Assembly: GCA_016285455.1 (NCBI GenBank)
Contig: JAEEQS010000003.1
Coordinates: forward strand, 109,173 to 173,172
Origin: Bacteroidales bacterium
Lineage (GTDB): Bacteria > Bacteroidota > Bacteroidia > Bacteroidales > UBA932
Reading direction: 5' to 3'
Length of the DNA: 64,000 bases
A model generated the notes under the pieces. The model did no database searches. It was not told where the DNA came from and was given only the letters and a program-made list of their open reading frames with translations. Of the stretch, positions 1-10,402 are shown piece by piece (position 1 is the stretch's first letter; every line of letters begins with the position of its first letter). The position numbers and the translations under genes were made by a program.

Positions 1-1110
1 GATTTGCGTGCAGACCGCCAGCCGGAATTCACCCAGATTGACTGCGAAATGAGCTTTGTTGAAAGAGAGGATGTTCTTCAGATGTTCGAAGGCCTTGTAA
101 AGCATCTTTTCAGGGAAGTCAAGGGCATTGAGTTCAACGAGCCTTTCGAGAGAATCACATACGACGAGGCGATGGAATACTTCGGAAGCGACAAGCCAGA
201 CCTGAGGTTTGGAATGCAGATGCACGACATCACTTCCGCCGTTCAGGGGCACGGTTTCTCAGTATTCGACAGCGCCGAGTATGTGGGAGCCATTGCAGTT
301 CCGGGATGCGCCGGCTATTCCCGCAAGCAGACAGACGAGCTCACCGAGTGGGTAAAACGTCCTCAGGTTGGAGCCAAAGGTTTGGTATTCATAAAGCTCG
401 GCGATGAAGTTAAATCTTCAATCGACAAGTTCTACACGCCTGAACAAATTCAGGAAATTGCCAATAAGTGTGACGCAAACAAGGGAGACCTGATACTGAT
501 TCTCTGTGGTCCTAAGCACAAGACACAGGTGGCTCTTGGAACTCTCCGTCTGGAGATGGGTTCTCGCCTGGGACTTAGGAAGGGAGACGTGTTCAAGCCT
601 CTTTGGGTTACGGACTTCCCTCTTCTGGAATGGGATGATGAAACTCAGCGTTTCTACGCTATGCACCATCCGTTCACTTCTCCGAAACCGGAAGATCTGG
701 ACAAGTTCTTCTCCAACGACAAGGAAGCTCTTGCAGACGTGAAGGCAAACGCTTACGATATTGTTCTCAACGGCAACGAGATAGGCGGCGGCTCTATCAG
801 AATCCACGACCGCAAGGTTCAGGAGAGAATGTTTGAGATACTGGGCTTTACCCACGAGCAGGCAGAGTACCGTTTTGGCTTCCTGATGAATGCATTCAAG
901 TTCGGCGCTCCGCCTCACGGAGGTCTGGCATTCGGATTCGACAGGCTTTGCGCCCTGTTCGGAGGCCAGGAAACCATCCGCGACTACATAGCATTCCCTA
1001 AGAACAATATGGGAAGAGACGTTATGGCTGAGGCTCCGTCTGTAATCGATGATTCCCAGATGGATGAACTCTTCCTCAAGAGCACTTACAAGAAAGAAGA
1101 AACCAAATAA
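1..1110 (+). CDS. aspS: aspartyl-tRNA synthetase, C-terminal part (5' end outside window)
   Basis: Class II aaRS motifs: [40 protein letters not shown]; frame open at the window edge. Confidence 0.96.
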   Translation, partial: DLRADRQPEFTQIDCEMSFVEREDVLQMFEGLVKHLFREVKGIEFNEPFERITYDEAMEYFGSDKPDLRFGMQMHDITSAVQGHGFSVFDSAEYVGAIAVPGCAGYSRKQTDELTEWVKRPQVGAKGLVFIKLGDEVKSSIDKFYTPEQIQEIANKCDANKGDLILILCGPKHKTQVALGTLRLEMGSRLGLRKGDVFKPLWVTDFPLLEWDDETQRFYAMHHPFTSPKPEDLDKFFSNDKEALADVKANAYDIVLNGNEIGGGSIRIHDRKVQERMFEILGFTHEQAEYRFGFLMNAFKFGAPPHGGLAFGFDRLCALFGGQETIRDYIAFPKNNMGRDVMAEAPSVIDDSQMDELFLKSTYKKEETK

Positions 1111-1121
1111 AACACAACAAT

Positions 1122-1589
1122 ATGGCATTGGAAAAACAGATTCAGGAAGGAATCAAGCAGGCGATGATTGCAAAGGACAAGACTCGTCTGGAAAGCCTTA
1201 GGGCCATCAAGTCCCAGATACTTCTGGCAAAGACCGCTGAAGGGGCAAAACTGGAGGAAGACGGAAGCCTTTCCGATGACCAGATTCTCAAGCTCATCCA
1301 GAAGCTTGTAAAGCAGCATCAGGAAAGCGCCGATCTCTACACCCAGAACAACCGTCCTGAGCTTGCTGAGGCAGAACTAGCCGAGGCAAAAGTTATGGAA
1401 GCTTTTCTTCCAAAGCAGATGACCGCTGAAGAACTTCAGGCGGAGATTAAAAACATCATCGCCGAGGTTGGGGCATCTTCTATGAAGGATATGGGAAAGG
1501 TTATGGGTTGCGCTTCCAAGCGTCTTGCCGGAAAGGCTGAAGGCAAGGCAATTGCAGACGCCGTTAAAGCAGCTCTTTCCGCTCTCTAA
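1122..1589 (+). CDS. GatB/YqeY domain-containing protein
   Basis: YqeY-like: MALEKQIQEGIKQAMIAKDKTRLESLRAIKSQI...LPKQMTAEEL...MGKVMG. Confidence 0.9.
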   Translation: MALEKQIQEGIKQAMIAKDKTRLESLRAIKSQILLAKTAEGAKLEEDGSLSDDQILKLIQKLVKQHQESADLYTQNNRPELAEAELAEAKVMEAFLPKQMTAEELQAEIKNIIAEVGASSMKDMGKVMGCASKRLAGKAEGKAIADAVKAALSAL

Positions 1590-1590
1590 G

Positions 1591-2241
1591 ATGCTGCTTC
1601 CATATTATTTGAAAAATACAATTGAAGCGGGCACGGACGAGGCCGGAAGAGGGCCTCTGGCTGGTCCTGTTGTTGCAGCCGCCGTTGTGCTTCCGCTGGA
1701 AGACAATCCACTGCTGACTCATCCTCATCTTACCGATTCCAAGAAACTTACAGAAAAGCAAAGGGAAGAGCTCCGTCCGCTTATTATGGAACACGCCCTG
1801 GCATACGGAATAGCAAGAGTAGAAGCGGAAGAGATTGATAAGATCAACATTCTTAATGCTTCCATTCTGGCAATGCACAAAGCCATCGCTGAGGTTGAGG
1901 AAAAACTGAAAAAACTCAACAAGAAATTTCTTCTTCAGCACATAATTTCAGATGGCAATAAGTTTCATCCCTATACTTCAAAAATCCAGAAGAAAACCAT
2001 TCCTCACCATACGATTGTAAAGGGTGATGCAACCTATATTTCCATTGCCGCCGCATCTATACTGGCAAAAACGGAGAGAGACCACATAATGGACTCTCTC
2101 TCAGAAATCTATCCTCAATACGGCTGGAAGAAAAATAAGGCCTATCCCACTAAAGACCACAGAGATGCAATAGCCAAATACGGCCCAACCCCCTACCACC
2201 GGATGAGCTTCCGGCTTCTTCCAGACCCTACACTTTTCTAA
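1591..2241 (+). CDS. rnhB: ribonuclease HII
   Basis: AGTDEAGRGPLAGPVVAAAVVL and DSKKLTEKQRE motifs; ATG at 1591 preferred over the longer ORF start at 1525. Confidence 0.95.
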   Translation: MLLPYYLKNTIEAGTDEAGRGPLAGPVVAAAVVLPLEDNPLLTHPHLTDSKKLTEKQREELRPLIMEHALAYGIARVEAEEIDKINILNASILAMHKAIAEVEEKLKKLNKKFLLQHIISDGNKFHPYTSKIQKKTIPHHTIVKGDATYISIAAASILAKTERDHIMDSLSEIYPQYGWKKNKAYPTKDHRDAIAKYGPTPYHRMSFRLLPDPTLF

Positions 2242-3332
2242 GCAATCGCCTCGGCGACTTTGAGGAAGCAGTCTTTGACTATCTCGTTGTCAAGAGCTGC
2301 AGGATGGCCGAAGTCTCCGCCTTCCATAATGCCCATTACAACAGGAATCTGGCCAAGAAGAGGGACTCCGTATTTATCTGCCATATCCTGTCCGCCATCT
2401 CTTCCGAAGATGAAGTATTTATGGTCTGGGAGTTCTTCAGGAGTGAACCAGCTCATATTTTCTATGATGCCGAGGATAGGGGTTCTGACGTCTTTGTTCT
2501 GGAACATGTTGATTCCTTTTTCCACATCGGCAAGAGCAATCTTCTGAGGAGTGGTTACGATGATGGCACCTGTTAGCGGAATCTCCTGAACCATAGTGAT
2601 ATGGATGTCTCCCGTTCCTGGAGGAAGATCTATCAGAAGATAGTCAAGCTCTCCCCATTTTACTTCATAGGCAAGTTGCTTGAGGGCGCCGCAGGCCATA
2701 GGGCCTCTCCAGATAAGGGCCTGTTCCGGTTTGGCGAAATAGCCTATGCTCATCCACTTGACTCCGTACTTTTCTATGGGAACTATGAGATCTTTCAGCT
2801 GGCCGTTTCTTTCTTCCTGGGTGATTGGCGGAACGTCATCTTCAGTGCCCGTCATCTTTGGAACGGAAGGGCCGTAAACATCGGCGTCCAGAAGGCCTAC
2901 CTTATATCCTTTCTGGCTCAAGGCGATGGCTAGATTAACCGCAACGGAAGACTTGCCCACGCCACCTTTTCCGGAGGCTATCGCGATGATATTCTTTACG
3001 TTTTCAAGCTCCTGCTTGTCTAGTTGTCCCCTTCCTAATTCTCCGCTCTTGTGTCCGGTGGCTTTCTTGGTATCTATAAGAACGAGAATGTTTGTCTTTG
3101 CTTTTGGAAAGGCTCTTTTGAGAGTTTTCTCGCAGGCTTCCTTTACGGAGTTTGCCATAGGGTCATTCCGATGGAAAACAAGCCGGAACTTGATAGTCCC
3201 GGCATTGTCTTCATCAGCTCCCTCTGATTTGTATTCGAGATTCTGAACCAGGCTCAGCTCCATTACGCTGCGTTCATATTCCGGATGGAATACCGAGTTC
3301 AGAGCCTCTTCAATATCAGATATCTGAATCAT
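2238..3332 (-). CDS. Mrp/NBP35-family Fe-S carrier P-loop ATPase
   Basis: IIAIASGKGGVGKSSVAVNLA deviant Walker A; N-terminal MIP18-like domain. Confidence 0.93.
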   Translation of the reverse strand: MIQISDIEEALNSVFHPEYERSVMELSLVQNLEYKSEGADEDNAGTIKFRLVFHRNDPMANSVKEACEKTLKRAFPKAKTNILVLIDTKKATGHKSGELGRGQLDKQELENVKNIIAIASGKGGVGKSSVAVNLAIALSQKGYKVGLLDADVYGPSVPKMTGTEDDVPPITQEERNGQLKDLIVPIEKYGVKWMSIGYFAKPEQALIWRGPMACGALKQLAYEVKWGELDYLLIDLPPGTGDIHITMVQEIPLTGAIIVTTPQKIALADVEKGINMFQNKDVRTPILGIIENMSWFTPEELPDHKYFIFGRDGGQDMADKYGVPLLGQIPVVMGIMEGGDFGHPAALDNEIVKDCFLKVAEAIA

Positions 3333-3346
3333 TATTTTTGCTTTTG

Positions 3347-5476
3347 TTATTTCTTGATATCCATTTCATTCAGCAGATATCCAGCGCCACCGAACTTGTC
3401 AATTATGAACAGAACGTAGCGGATATCAACGTTGATGCACCTCTGGAGATTTGGCTCAAAGATAATATCTCCGCTCATTGCTTCCCAGTTGCCGTCAAAG
3501 GCAAGGCCGATGAGTTCTCCCTTGCCGTTAAGCACGTCGCTTCCGGAGTTTCCGCCGGTGATGTCGTTGTTTGTCAGGAAGCAGCAAGGCATTTCGCCGT
3601 TAGGCATCGCATACTGTCCGTAGTCTTTTGCAAGGTAGAGTTCCTTCAGCTTTGCTGGAACAACAAACTCAGGATCGTCCGGATTCTCCTTCTGCATAAC
3701 TCCCTCAAGGGTAGTGTAGTAGTTGTATTCTACGGCATCCTTTGGAGAATATCCGCCAACGCTTCCGTAGGTAAGCCTCATAGTGAAGTTGGCGTCTGGA
3801 TAGATTGGGTTGTCACCGTTCTTTTCCATCAGGCCTTTCATATAGGCTTTCTTTGCCTTTGCAAATGCCTCGGAATCTTTGTTCACTTCTTCCATCATAG
3901 GACGATAGGAAGTGGAGAATTCCATAAGATACTGAACGGCTGGATCGTTTCTCAGATCGTAAGTTGTATCGCTGAAAGAAGCAATAGCCTTTTCCTGATC
4001 GGTGAATACGGTGTTGTCAAAAATGTTGTCAACATACTTGTCAACATCTCCTCCAAACTTCTCGTCTATTGTCTTGTAGCACTGAGGAATATAGTTAGGC
4101 TCGGTGACATACTCCTTGAAAGTCTTCAGCAGAACTTTGCTGGTCTTTCTGTCGAGCTCAGGAGAATAATCTTTGTAGAAATTTTCTGTGGATTTCTTGA
4201 ATGTCTCTATGTCTTCCGGCTTGCGGACTCTCAGAGCTCTTGACGCTGGCTGGAGAACCTCCACGTTGTTGAGGGTTTCCATAAGGTAAACCAGAGCGGT
4301 GTAAGCTTTGCCTCTCTTGGCAACGGCGCTGTTGATAACATCTATGCAATCTCCATATTCAGCCTGCCTTTCATCGGTGAGAGAAGCCCACTCCTTGAAA
4401 GCCTTTTCTTCATCAGCTCTTCTTTCTGCAGTGTTAAGTTTTGCAAAGGTTTCGTTCATTCCAATGGAATTCTTGCGATAGTTGGAAGAAGAGGCAAACT
4501 TGTTGGCATACTGGATGTTGGTCTTCTGGTCTGCTCTCATTGCAGCTCTCCAGACATCTTCCTTTGCGGTTCTGGAAATAATTCTAGGCTCGTTCTGCGC
4601 GTCGCGGCGGTCTATTACCTCCTGGCTGGTCAGATAGCGGTCTGTGCTGCCAGGGAAACCGATGATCATTGCAAAGTCGCCAGGCTTGTAGCCCTTGAGA
4701 GAAATGCTCAGGAACTTCTTAGGAGAATAAGGAACATTATCTGCTGAATATTCTGCAGGATTGTTATCCTTGTCTGCATAAATGCGGAAAACAGAGAAAT
4801 CTCCGGTATGTCTAGGCCACTCCCAGTTATCTGTCTCGCCTCCGAACTTTCCGATTGAGGAAGGCGGAGCGCCAACAAAGCGGATATCCTTGAAAGTCTT
4901 GGAAACCACAATGTAATAAGCATTGCCTTCGTAGAATGAAACAACTCTTGCCGTAAGGTATTTGTCATCTCCAACGGCGTTCTTTGTAAGGGAATCGCGG
5001 AAATTCTTCAGATACCCTTCGCCTTTTCTGCCGCCTAATTCTTCAGCCTTCTTCTCGGCGTCGAGCATAATGTCTGTAACGTCTATAAAACGGTCAATGA
5101 AGGTTACGCTCAGGCCTGGAGCGGGAAGTTCCTGGTCTCGGCTCATTGCCCAGAATCCGTCTCTGAGATAATCGTGGTCTGTGCTGGAAAGTTTCTGGAT
5201 GCTGGAGTATCCGCAATGGTGGTTGGTGAAAACCAGACCCTGGCCGGATACCACTTCTGCAGTACAACCGCCACCAAAAATCATAATGGCATCTTTGAGA
5301 GAAGAGTTGTTGATGTCGTAAATCTGCTTTGCGGTAAGTTTGCAGCCCTTCTGCTTCATTACCTTGATGTTCATCTTTTCCAGAAGAGGCAGAAGCCACA
5401 TTCCTTCATCTGCGGATGCTGAAAATGGAACCATCAGCATCAGCGCAAGAGCTAAGAGTTTGAATTTTTTAATCAT
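3347..5476 (-). CDS. S46 family peptidase (DPP7/DPP11-like)
   Basis: FTNHHCGYSSIQ (His), DNWEWPRHTGDFS, GGNSGSDVLNGKGELIGLAFDGN (Ser); signal peptide. Confidence 0.95.
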   Translation of the reverse strand: MIKKFKLLALALMLMVPFSASADEGMWLLPLLEKMNIKVMKQKGCKLTAKQIYDINNSSLKDAIMIFGGGCTAEVVSGQGLVFTNHHCGYSSIQKLSSTDHDYLRDGFWAMSRDQELPAPGLSVTFIDRFIDVTDIMLDAEKKAEELGGRKGEGYLKNFRDSLTKNAVGDDKYLTARVVSFYEGNAYYIVVSKTFKDIRFVGAPPSSIGKFGGETDNWEWPRHTGDFSVFRIYADKDNNPAEYSADNVPYSPKKFLSISLKGYKPGDFAMIIGFPGSTDRYLTSQEVIDRRDAQNEPRIISRTAKEDVWRAAMRADQKTNIQYANKFASSSNYRKNSIGMNETFAKLNTAERRADEEKAFKEWASLTDERQAEYGDCIDVINSAVAKRGKAYTALVYLMETLNNVEVLQPASRALRVRKPEDIETFKKSTENFYKDYSPELDRKTSKVLLKTFKEYVTEPNYIPQCYKTIDEKFGGDVDKYVDNIFDNTVFTDQEKAIASFSDTTYDLRNDPAVQYLMEFSTSYRPMMEEVNKDSEAFAKAKKAYMKGLMEKNGDNPIYPDANFTMRLTYGSVGGYSPKDAVEYNYYTTLEGVMQKENPDDPEFVVPAKLKELYLAKDYGQYAMPNGEMPCCFLTNNDITGGNSGSDVLNGKGELIGLAFDGNWEAMSGDIIFEPNLQRCINVDIRYVLFIIDKFGGAGYLLNEMDIKK

Positions 5477-5548
5477 ATAGAAACTTTTTTGAGTTTATAA
5501 TTCAACTGGTTTGCACTATCTTTGATAGCGGTTGTAAAAGTAATCAAA

Positions 5549-6763
5549 ATGGCACTACAAAACAAAAAGAGAATACTCCGCGTGCTGATGTGTCCAGACA
5601 AATTCAAGGGCGGCCTGAGTTCTCTGGAAGTTTCCTCAGCGATAAGGGAAGGTTTGGAGAAAGTTTTGGGACGGAAGGCTTCTTTCCAGATGGTGGAAAT
5701 GGCCGACGGCGGAGACGGGAGCGCGGACCTTTTTGGCAAGATCCTGGGGGCTGAAAAGATAGAATGCCGCGTATGCGGCCCTCTTGGAAACGAAATACCG
5801 GCTTATTATATGTTATGCCGAACTGGCGGAGAGCATCCCGTGGCCTTTGTTGAGTGTGCCAAAGCCTGCGGTCTTGCCATTGTTCCACCGGAAAAAAGGA
5901 ATCCTCTGGTAACAACCACTTTTGGAGTGGGGCAGCTTCTGCGCGATGCTTTGGACAAGGGAGCCAGAACAATTTACATTGGCGTTGGAGGAACTTCTTC
6001 CAACGACCTTGGCTGCGGTATGCTTCAGGGGCTGGGCTTTGGACTTGGCCTTCCGCTTGGAGTCAGGGCCTGCGGCGGAAATCTCCGCCAGATAGGGAAG
6101 GTTGAGGATCCTTCAGATGCCGATATCTTTGAAAAGCTAACAAACGCCAGATTTATAATAATCAACGATGTGGATAATCCGCTTTGCGGACCGGGGGGAG
6201 CAGCCCAGATGTATTCCCCGCAAAAGGGGGCGGACAGAAAAACTGCCTTGCGCCTGGATAAAGACGCCAAGGATTTTCTCACCAGATGCGGAAAGACTTC
6301 CTTCTCAAAGACAGAAGCCCAGGAGGCGTCAATGTTTCCAGGAGCTGGAACCGCGGGAGGAATGGGCTTTGGCTTTATGCATTTTCTGGGGGCTGAATCC
6401 ATCGGCGGCTTCAGATTTTTTGGTGACGCCCTTCAGAATATTTCTGCCAAAATCGCCGAGGCGGATATTATTGTAACCGGAGAAGGAAGCCTCGATTCCC
6501 AGAGCCTTCAGGGGAAGGTGGTCGGGGGCTTGTGTACCCGCCTTCTTTCTTGTCCGGGGGTGGAGAGCAAGCGCCTGTGGATGTTTTGCGGAAGGAGTCT
6601 CATAAAAGCGGAAGAGCTATTCCCGCAGGGCGGCGGGCCTATGGCCAAGATATTCCAACTTGCAGATATAGAGCCTAATATGAAAATCAGAATGAAGCGC
6701 GAATACGAGATTTTAGCTAAGCTTGCCTTTGGAGCTGCCGCTGAATTGGAAGCGTTCCTATAG
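5549..6763 (+). CDS. glycerate kinase
   Basis: MCPDKFKGGLSSLEV, MADGGDGSADLF, GVGGTSSNDLGCGMLQ, VTGEGSLDSQS; ATG at 5549 favoured over ORF start 5522. Confidence 0.93.
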   Translation: MALQNKKRILRVLMCPDKFKGGLSSLEVSSAIREGLEKVLGRKASFQMVEMADGGDGSADLFGKILGAEKIECRVCGPLGNEIPAYYMLCRTGGEHPVAFVECAKACGLAIVPPEKRNPLVTTTFGVGQLLRDALDKGARTIYIGVGGTSSNDLGCGMLQGLGFGLGLPLGVRACGGNLRQIGKVEDPSDADIFEKLTNARFIIINDVDNPLCGPGGAAQMYSPQKGADRKTALRLDKDAKDFLTRCGKTSFSKTEAQEASMFPGAGTAGGMGFGFMHFLGAESIGGFRFFGDALQNISAKIAEADIIVTGEGSLDSQSLQGKVVGGLCTRLLSCPGVESKRLWMFCGRSLIKAEELFPQGGGPMAKIFQLADIEPNMKIRMKREYEILAKLAFGAAAELEAFL

Positions 6764-6780
6764 GAACGGGGCGTTTTTTT
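6753..6780 (+). terminator. putative intrinsic terminator overlapping the glycerate kinase stop codon
   Basis: CGTTCCTATAGGAACG perfect palindrome (6753-6768), then ggggcgtttttttt; TAG stop lies inside the palindrome. Confidence 0.6.
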
Positions 6781-6831
6781 TCTTAATTTTGGCGTCTTGA
6801 ATTTGAAACAAGAAACAAATAATCAATAACA

Positions 6832-8982
6832 ATGAAGACATACGAAACCAAAAACGTAAGGAATGTCGTTCTGCTGGGAAGCCCTAAATCGGGCAAGACT
6901 ACCTTTGCGGAAAGCATGATGTTCGAGGGCAAGGTCATAGACCGCCGCGGCTCTATCGAGGGCAAAAACACAATGAGTGACAATACCGAGATAGAGCAGA
7001 TTTATCAGAGATCTATTTATTCAACACTCCTTTACACGGAGTACAACGACACCAAGTTCAACATCATAGACACTCCGGGTTCCGATGACTTTGTTGGCGG
7101 AGTTTATTCTGCTTTCACTGTATGCGACAGCGGAATCGTTCTGGTGAACGCAACCCAGGGCGTGGAGGTTGGAACAGAGCTGTTCATCCGCCAGGCCCAG
7201 AAGGCCGGAAAGCCAATCGTTATTGCAGTAAACCAGCTGGATAGCGACAAGGCAGACTGGCACCAGGCAATCGAGAGCCTTAAGAACGTTTACGGCGGCA
7301 AGATAGTTCAGGTTCAGTTCCCTGTAGCTGTTGGCGCAGACTTCAACGCATTCGTGGATGTGCTGAAGATGAAGATGTACCGCTTCAAAGACGAGAACGG
7401 AACACGCGAGGAACTGGATATTCCTGCAGACCTTCAGGCAGAAGCTGAAGAGCTTCAGCAGCAGCTGATAGAGAAGGCAGCCGAGAACGACGAGCAGCTT
7501 ATGGAGATCTTCTTTGACAAGGGAAGTCTTTCCGAGGACGAGGTTCGTTCCGGACTGAGGGCAGGAATGCTCAACGATGAGATATTCCCTGTATTCTGCC
7601 TTTCAGCAAAGAAAGACATCGGCGTAAAGAGAGTGATGGAATTTGTTATCAACACTCTTCCAAACCCAGGCGAACACGAGAACGAGCTCAAAGACGGCGG
7701 AAAGGTTAAGGTTGACTCTTCCGCTCCTACAGCCCTGTTTTTCTACAAGACCGCTCTGGAACAGCATCTTGGAGATGTTGCTTACTTCAAGGTTATGACC
7801 GGTACTCTCAAGGAGGGAATGGACCTTGTAAATCCTGAGACCGGAGACAAGGAAAGAGTTTCCATCATCTATGCCGCTGCAGGAAAGAAGAGAGAAAAAC
7901 TTTCCGAGATGAAGGCCGGAGATATAGGCTGCACCGTTAAGCTCAAGAGCGTAAAGGCAGGACAGACCCTGTGCAACGGATGCGAGACCGTATTTGCTCC
8001 AACCCGCTTCCCGGATCCTAAGTTCCGCACCGCCATCAAGGCAAAGGAGGAGAAAGATGAGGAGAAGCTCGGCGAAATCCTCAACCGCGCATCTGCAGAG
8101 GATCCTACAATCGTAGTTGAATACTCAAAGGAACTCAAGCAGACCATCCTTTCCGGTCAGGGAGAGCATCACATCAACATTCTCAAGTGGAAGATCAATA
8201 ACGTGGACAAGCTGGAGATAGAGCTTATGGCTCCTAAGATCCCTTACCGCGAGACCATTACAAAGGTTGCAAGGGCAGATTACCGCCACAAGAAGCAGTC
8301 CGGCGGCGCCGGCCAGTTTGGTGAAGTTCACCTGCTCATAGAGCCTTACTATGAGGGCAAGCCAGAGAACAACAAGTTCAAGGTAGACAACCAGGAGATG
8401 GTTCTCAACGTTAAGGGCAAAGAGGAATATCCTCTGGAGTGGGGCGGAAAGCTCGAGTACTACAACTGCGTTGTGGGAGGAGCAATCGACGCTCGCTTTA
8501 TGCCAGCTATCCTCAAGGGTATAATGGAGAAGATGACCGAGGGTCCTCTTACCGGATCCTACGCCCGCGACATCCGCGTTTATGTTTATGACGGAAAGAT
8601 GCACCCGGTTGACTCCAATGAGCTTTCATTCAAGCTTGCCGCCAGGAACGCCTTCAAGGAGGCCTTTAAGAAGGCAGGTCCTAAGATCATGGAGCCTATC
8701 TACAACATCGAGGTAATGGTTCCGTCTGACGCAATGGGAGATGTTATGAGTGACCTTCAGAACCGCCGCGCCCTCATAGAGGGAATGCAGAGCGAGAACG
8801 GCTTTGAGGTCATCAAGGCAAGAATCCCGCTTGCAGAGCTTTACAGATATTCAACCACACTCAGCTCCCTGACTTCAGGCCGCGCAACCTTCACCCAGAA
8901 GTTCGCAGAGTACCAGCAGGTTCCTGCAGACGTTCAGGAGAAGCTGCTGAAGGCTTACGAGGAGAGCGAAAAGGAAGAATAA
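6832..8982 (+). CDS. elongation factor G paralog (EF-G2-like)
   Basis: Full EF-G architecture (domains II-V recognisable) but divergent G motifs: GSPKSGKTT, DTPGSDDF, NQLD. Confidence 0.93.
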   Translation: MKTYETKNVRNVVLLGSPKSGKTTFAESMMFEGKVIDRRGSIEGKNTMSDNTEIEQIYQRSIYSTLLYTEYNDTKFNIIDTPGSDDFVGGVYSAFTVCDSGIVLVNATQGVEVGTELFIRQAQKAGKPIVIAVNQLDSDKADWHQAIESLKNVYGGKIVQVQFPVAVGADFNAFVDVLKMKMYRFKDENGTREELDIPADLQAEAEELQQQLIEKAAENDEQLMEIFFDKGSLSEDEVRSGLRAGMLNDEIFPVFCLSAKKDIGVKRVMEFVINTLPNPGEHENELKDGGKVKVDSSAPTALFFYKTALEQHLGDVAYFKVMTGTLKEGMDLVNPETGDKERVSIIYAAAGKKREKLSEMKAGDIGCTVKLKSVKAGQTLCNGCETVFAPTRFPDPKFRTAIKAKEEKDEEKLGEILNRASAEDPTIVVEYSKELKQTILSGQGEHHINILKWKINNVDKLEIELMAPKIPYRETITKVARADYRHKKQSGGAGQFGEVHLLIEPYYEGKPENNKFKVDNQEMVLNVKGKEEYPLEWGGKLEYYNCVVGGAIDARFMPAILKGIMEKMTEGPLTGSYARDIRVYVYDGKMHPVDSNELSFKLAARNAFKEAFKKAGPKIMEPIYNIEVMVPSDAMGDVMSDLQNRRALIEGMQSENGFEVIKARIPLAELYRYSTTLSSLTSGRATFTQKFAEYQQVPADVQEKLLKAYEESEKEE

Positions 8983-9659
8983 TGATAATCCTCTGCGATA
9001 AAATCACCAAGGCCTTTGGGACCCAAGAGGTTCTCAAGGGCCTTAGTTTTACCGCATCCCAGGGAGAGGTGCTCAGCATCGTTGGCGCCAGCGGAGCCGG
9101 CAAGACTACTTTGCTCCAGATTCTGGGAACAATACTTACTCCAGACAGCGGAAAGGTTGTCATAGATGGAATAGACGTATTTTCTCTGGACCCTAAAAGC
9201 TTGGCATCTTTCCGCAACCAGAAGATTGGCTTTGTTTTCCAGTTCCACCATCTTCTTCCTGAATTTTCCGCAGTTGAAAACATTATGCTTCCGGCGCTTA
9301 TCGGAAGATATGAAGGCGCATCTAAGGAGAAGCTGACAGATAGGCAGATACGCCAGCGGGCAGAAGAGCTTCTGGCTGAACTTGGACTCAAGGGAAAAGA
9401 GAACAGTCGTCCTTCCGAGCTTAGCGGCGGAGAGCAGCAGAGAGTGGCGATAGCCAGAGCTATGATCAATAATCCAAAAATCATATTCGCCGACGAGCCT
9501 AGCGGTAATCTCGACAGCACCACCAAGCAGGAGCTCCACGACCTTTTCTTCCGGATGAGAGACTCTCACGGCCAGACAATTGTCATAGTCACTCACGATG
9601 AGGGCCTTGCCGCCAGATGCGACCGCTGCATGACACTAAAAGACGGTGTTTTTGTCTAA
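8982..9659 (+). CDS. ABC transporter ATP-binding protein (LolD/MacB-type)
   Basis: GASGAGKTTLLQ Walker A, LSGGEQQRVAIARA signature, IIFADEPSGNLD Walker B. Confidence 0.93.
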   Translation: MIILCDKITKAFGTQEVLKGLSFTASQGEVLSIVGASGAGKTTLLQILGTILTPDSGKVVIDGIDVFSLDPKSLASFRNQKIGFVFQFHHLLPEFSAVENIMLPALIGRYEGASKEKLTDRQIRQRAEELLAELGLKGKENSRPSELSGGEQQRVAIARAMINNPKIIFADEPSGNLDSTTKQELHDLFFRMRDSHGQTIVIVTHDEGLAARCDRCMTLKDGVFV

Positions 9660-10402
9660 TGGCAGGTAACAGTTATTTTGCCTTCAAGCGTTTTACGGTT
9701 GAGCAAGCCGATGTTGCAATGCGTGTAAATACAGACGGCGTGCTTCTTGGCGCTTGGTTTACTATTCCAGATGAAATCAATCCTTCTGTTCTTGACGCTG
9801 GCTGTGGCACTGGAGTTATTGCACTTATGGCTTCTCAGAGGCTGGCAGGGAAATTCACATCCTTTTCTGTTGGTGCGGTAGAGATAGACAACCCTTCCTG
9901 CATCCAGGCGCAGAAGAATTTTGCGGCCTCGCCGTGGAAAAGAAACCTGGTGCTATACAACTCTGACTATCAGTCTTTCTGCGATTCAGCTCTAGCAAAA
10001 TACAACGCAATAGTTTCTAACCCTCCATATTTTGTGAACAGCCTCAAGAATCCGTCTCAGACAAAGAAAACAGCGCGTCATACAGATAGCCTTCCATATG
10101 AAGATTTGCTTTCGGGCGCCAAGAAAATCCTGAAAGTTTCAGGACATCTGTCGGTAATTCTTCCTGCGGCAGAATTCGGTCTTTTTGAAAAAATCGCCGA
10201 GGAAAAAGGATTCTTTCCTTTCAGAAAATGCAGGGTGTTTTCAAAAGAGGGAGATTCTTCTCCAATCAGGATAATGGCAGAATTTTCTATGGCCGGCAAA
10301 AAGAATGCAGAGGCGTCTCAAGACCTCTGCATTATGAATTTGAATCTTGAATATACTCCTGAGTACAAGTCTCTTACAAAAGACTTTTATCTGAAGTTTT
10401 AG
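9659..10402 (+). CDS. tRNA1(Val) (adenine(37)-N6)-methyltransferase-like protein
   Basis: FKRFTVEQADVAMRVNTDGVLLGAW, VLDAGCGTGVIALMASQR, NAIVSNPPYF; ATG at 9659 overlaps upstream stop. Confidence 0.88.
   Translation: MAGNSYFAFKRFTVEQADVAMRVNTDGVLLGAWFTIPDEINPSVLDAGCGTGVIALMASQRLAGKFTSFSVGAVEIDNPSCIQAQKNFAASPWKRNLVLYNSDYQSFCDSALAKYNAIVSNPPYFVNSLKNPSQTKKTARHTDSLPYEDLLSGAKKILKVSGHLSVILPAAEFGLFEKIAEEKGFFPFRKCRVFSKEGDSSPIRIMAEFSMAGKKNAEASQDLCIMNLNLEYTPEYKSLTKDFYLKF

Noticed and set aside
418-1128. 236-aa minus-strand ORF opposite aspS
   Set aside because: Antisense to aspS, no family signature
3338-4243. 301-aa plus-strand ORF opposite the S46 peptidase
   Set aside because: Shadow ORF antisense to a conserved peptidase; implausible composition
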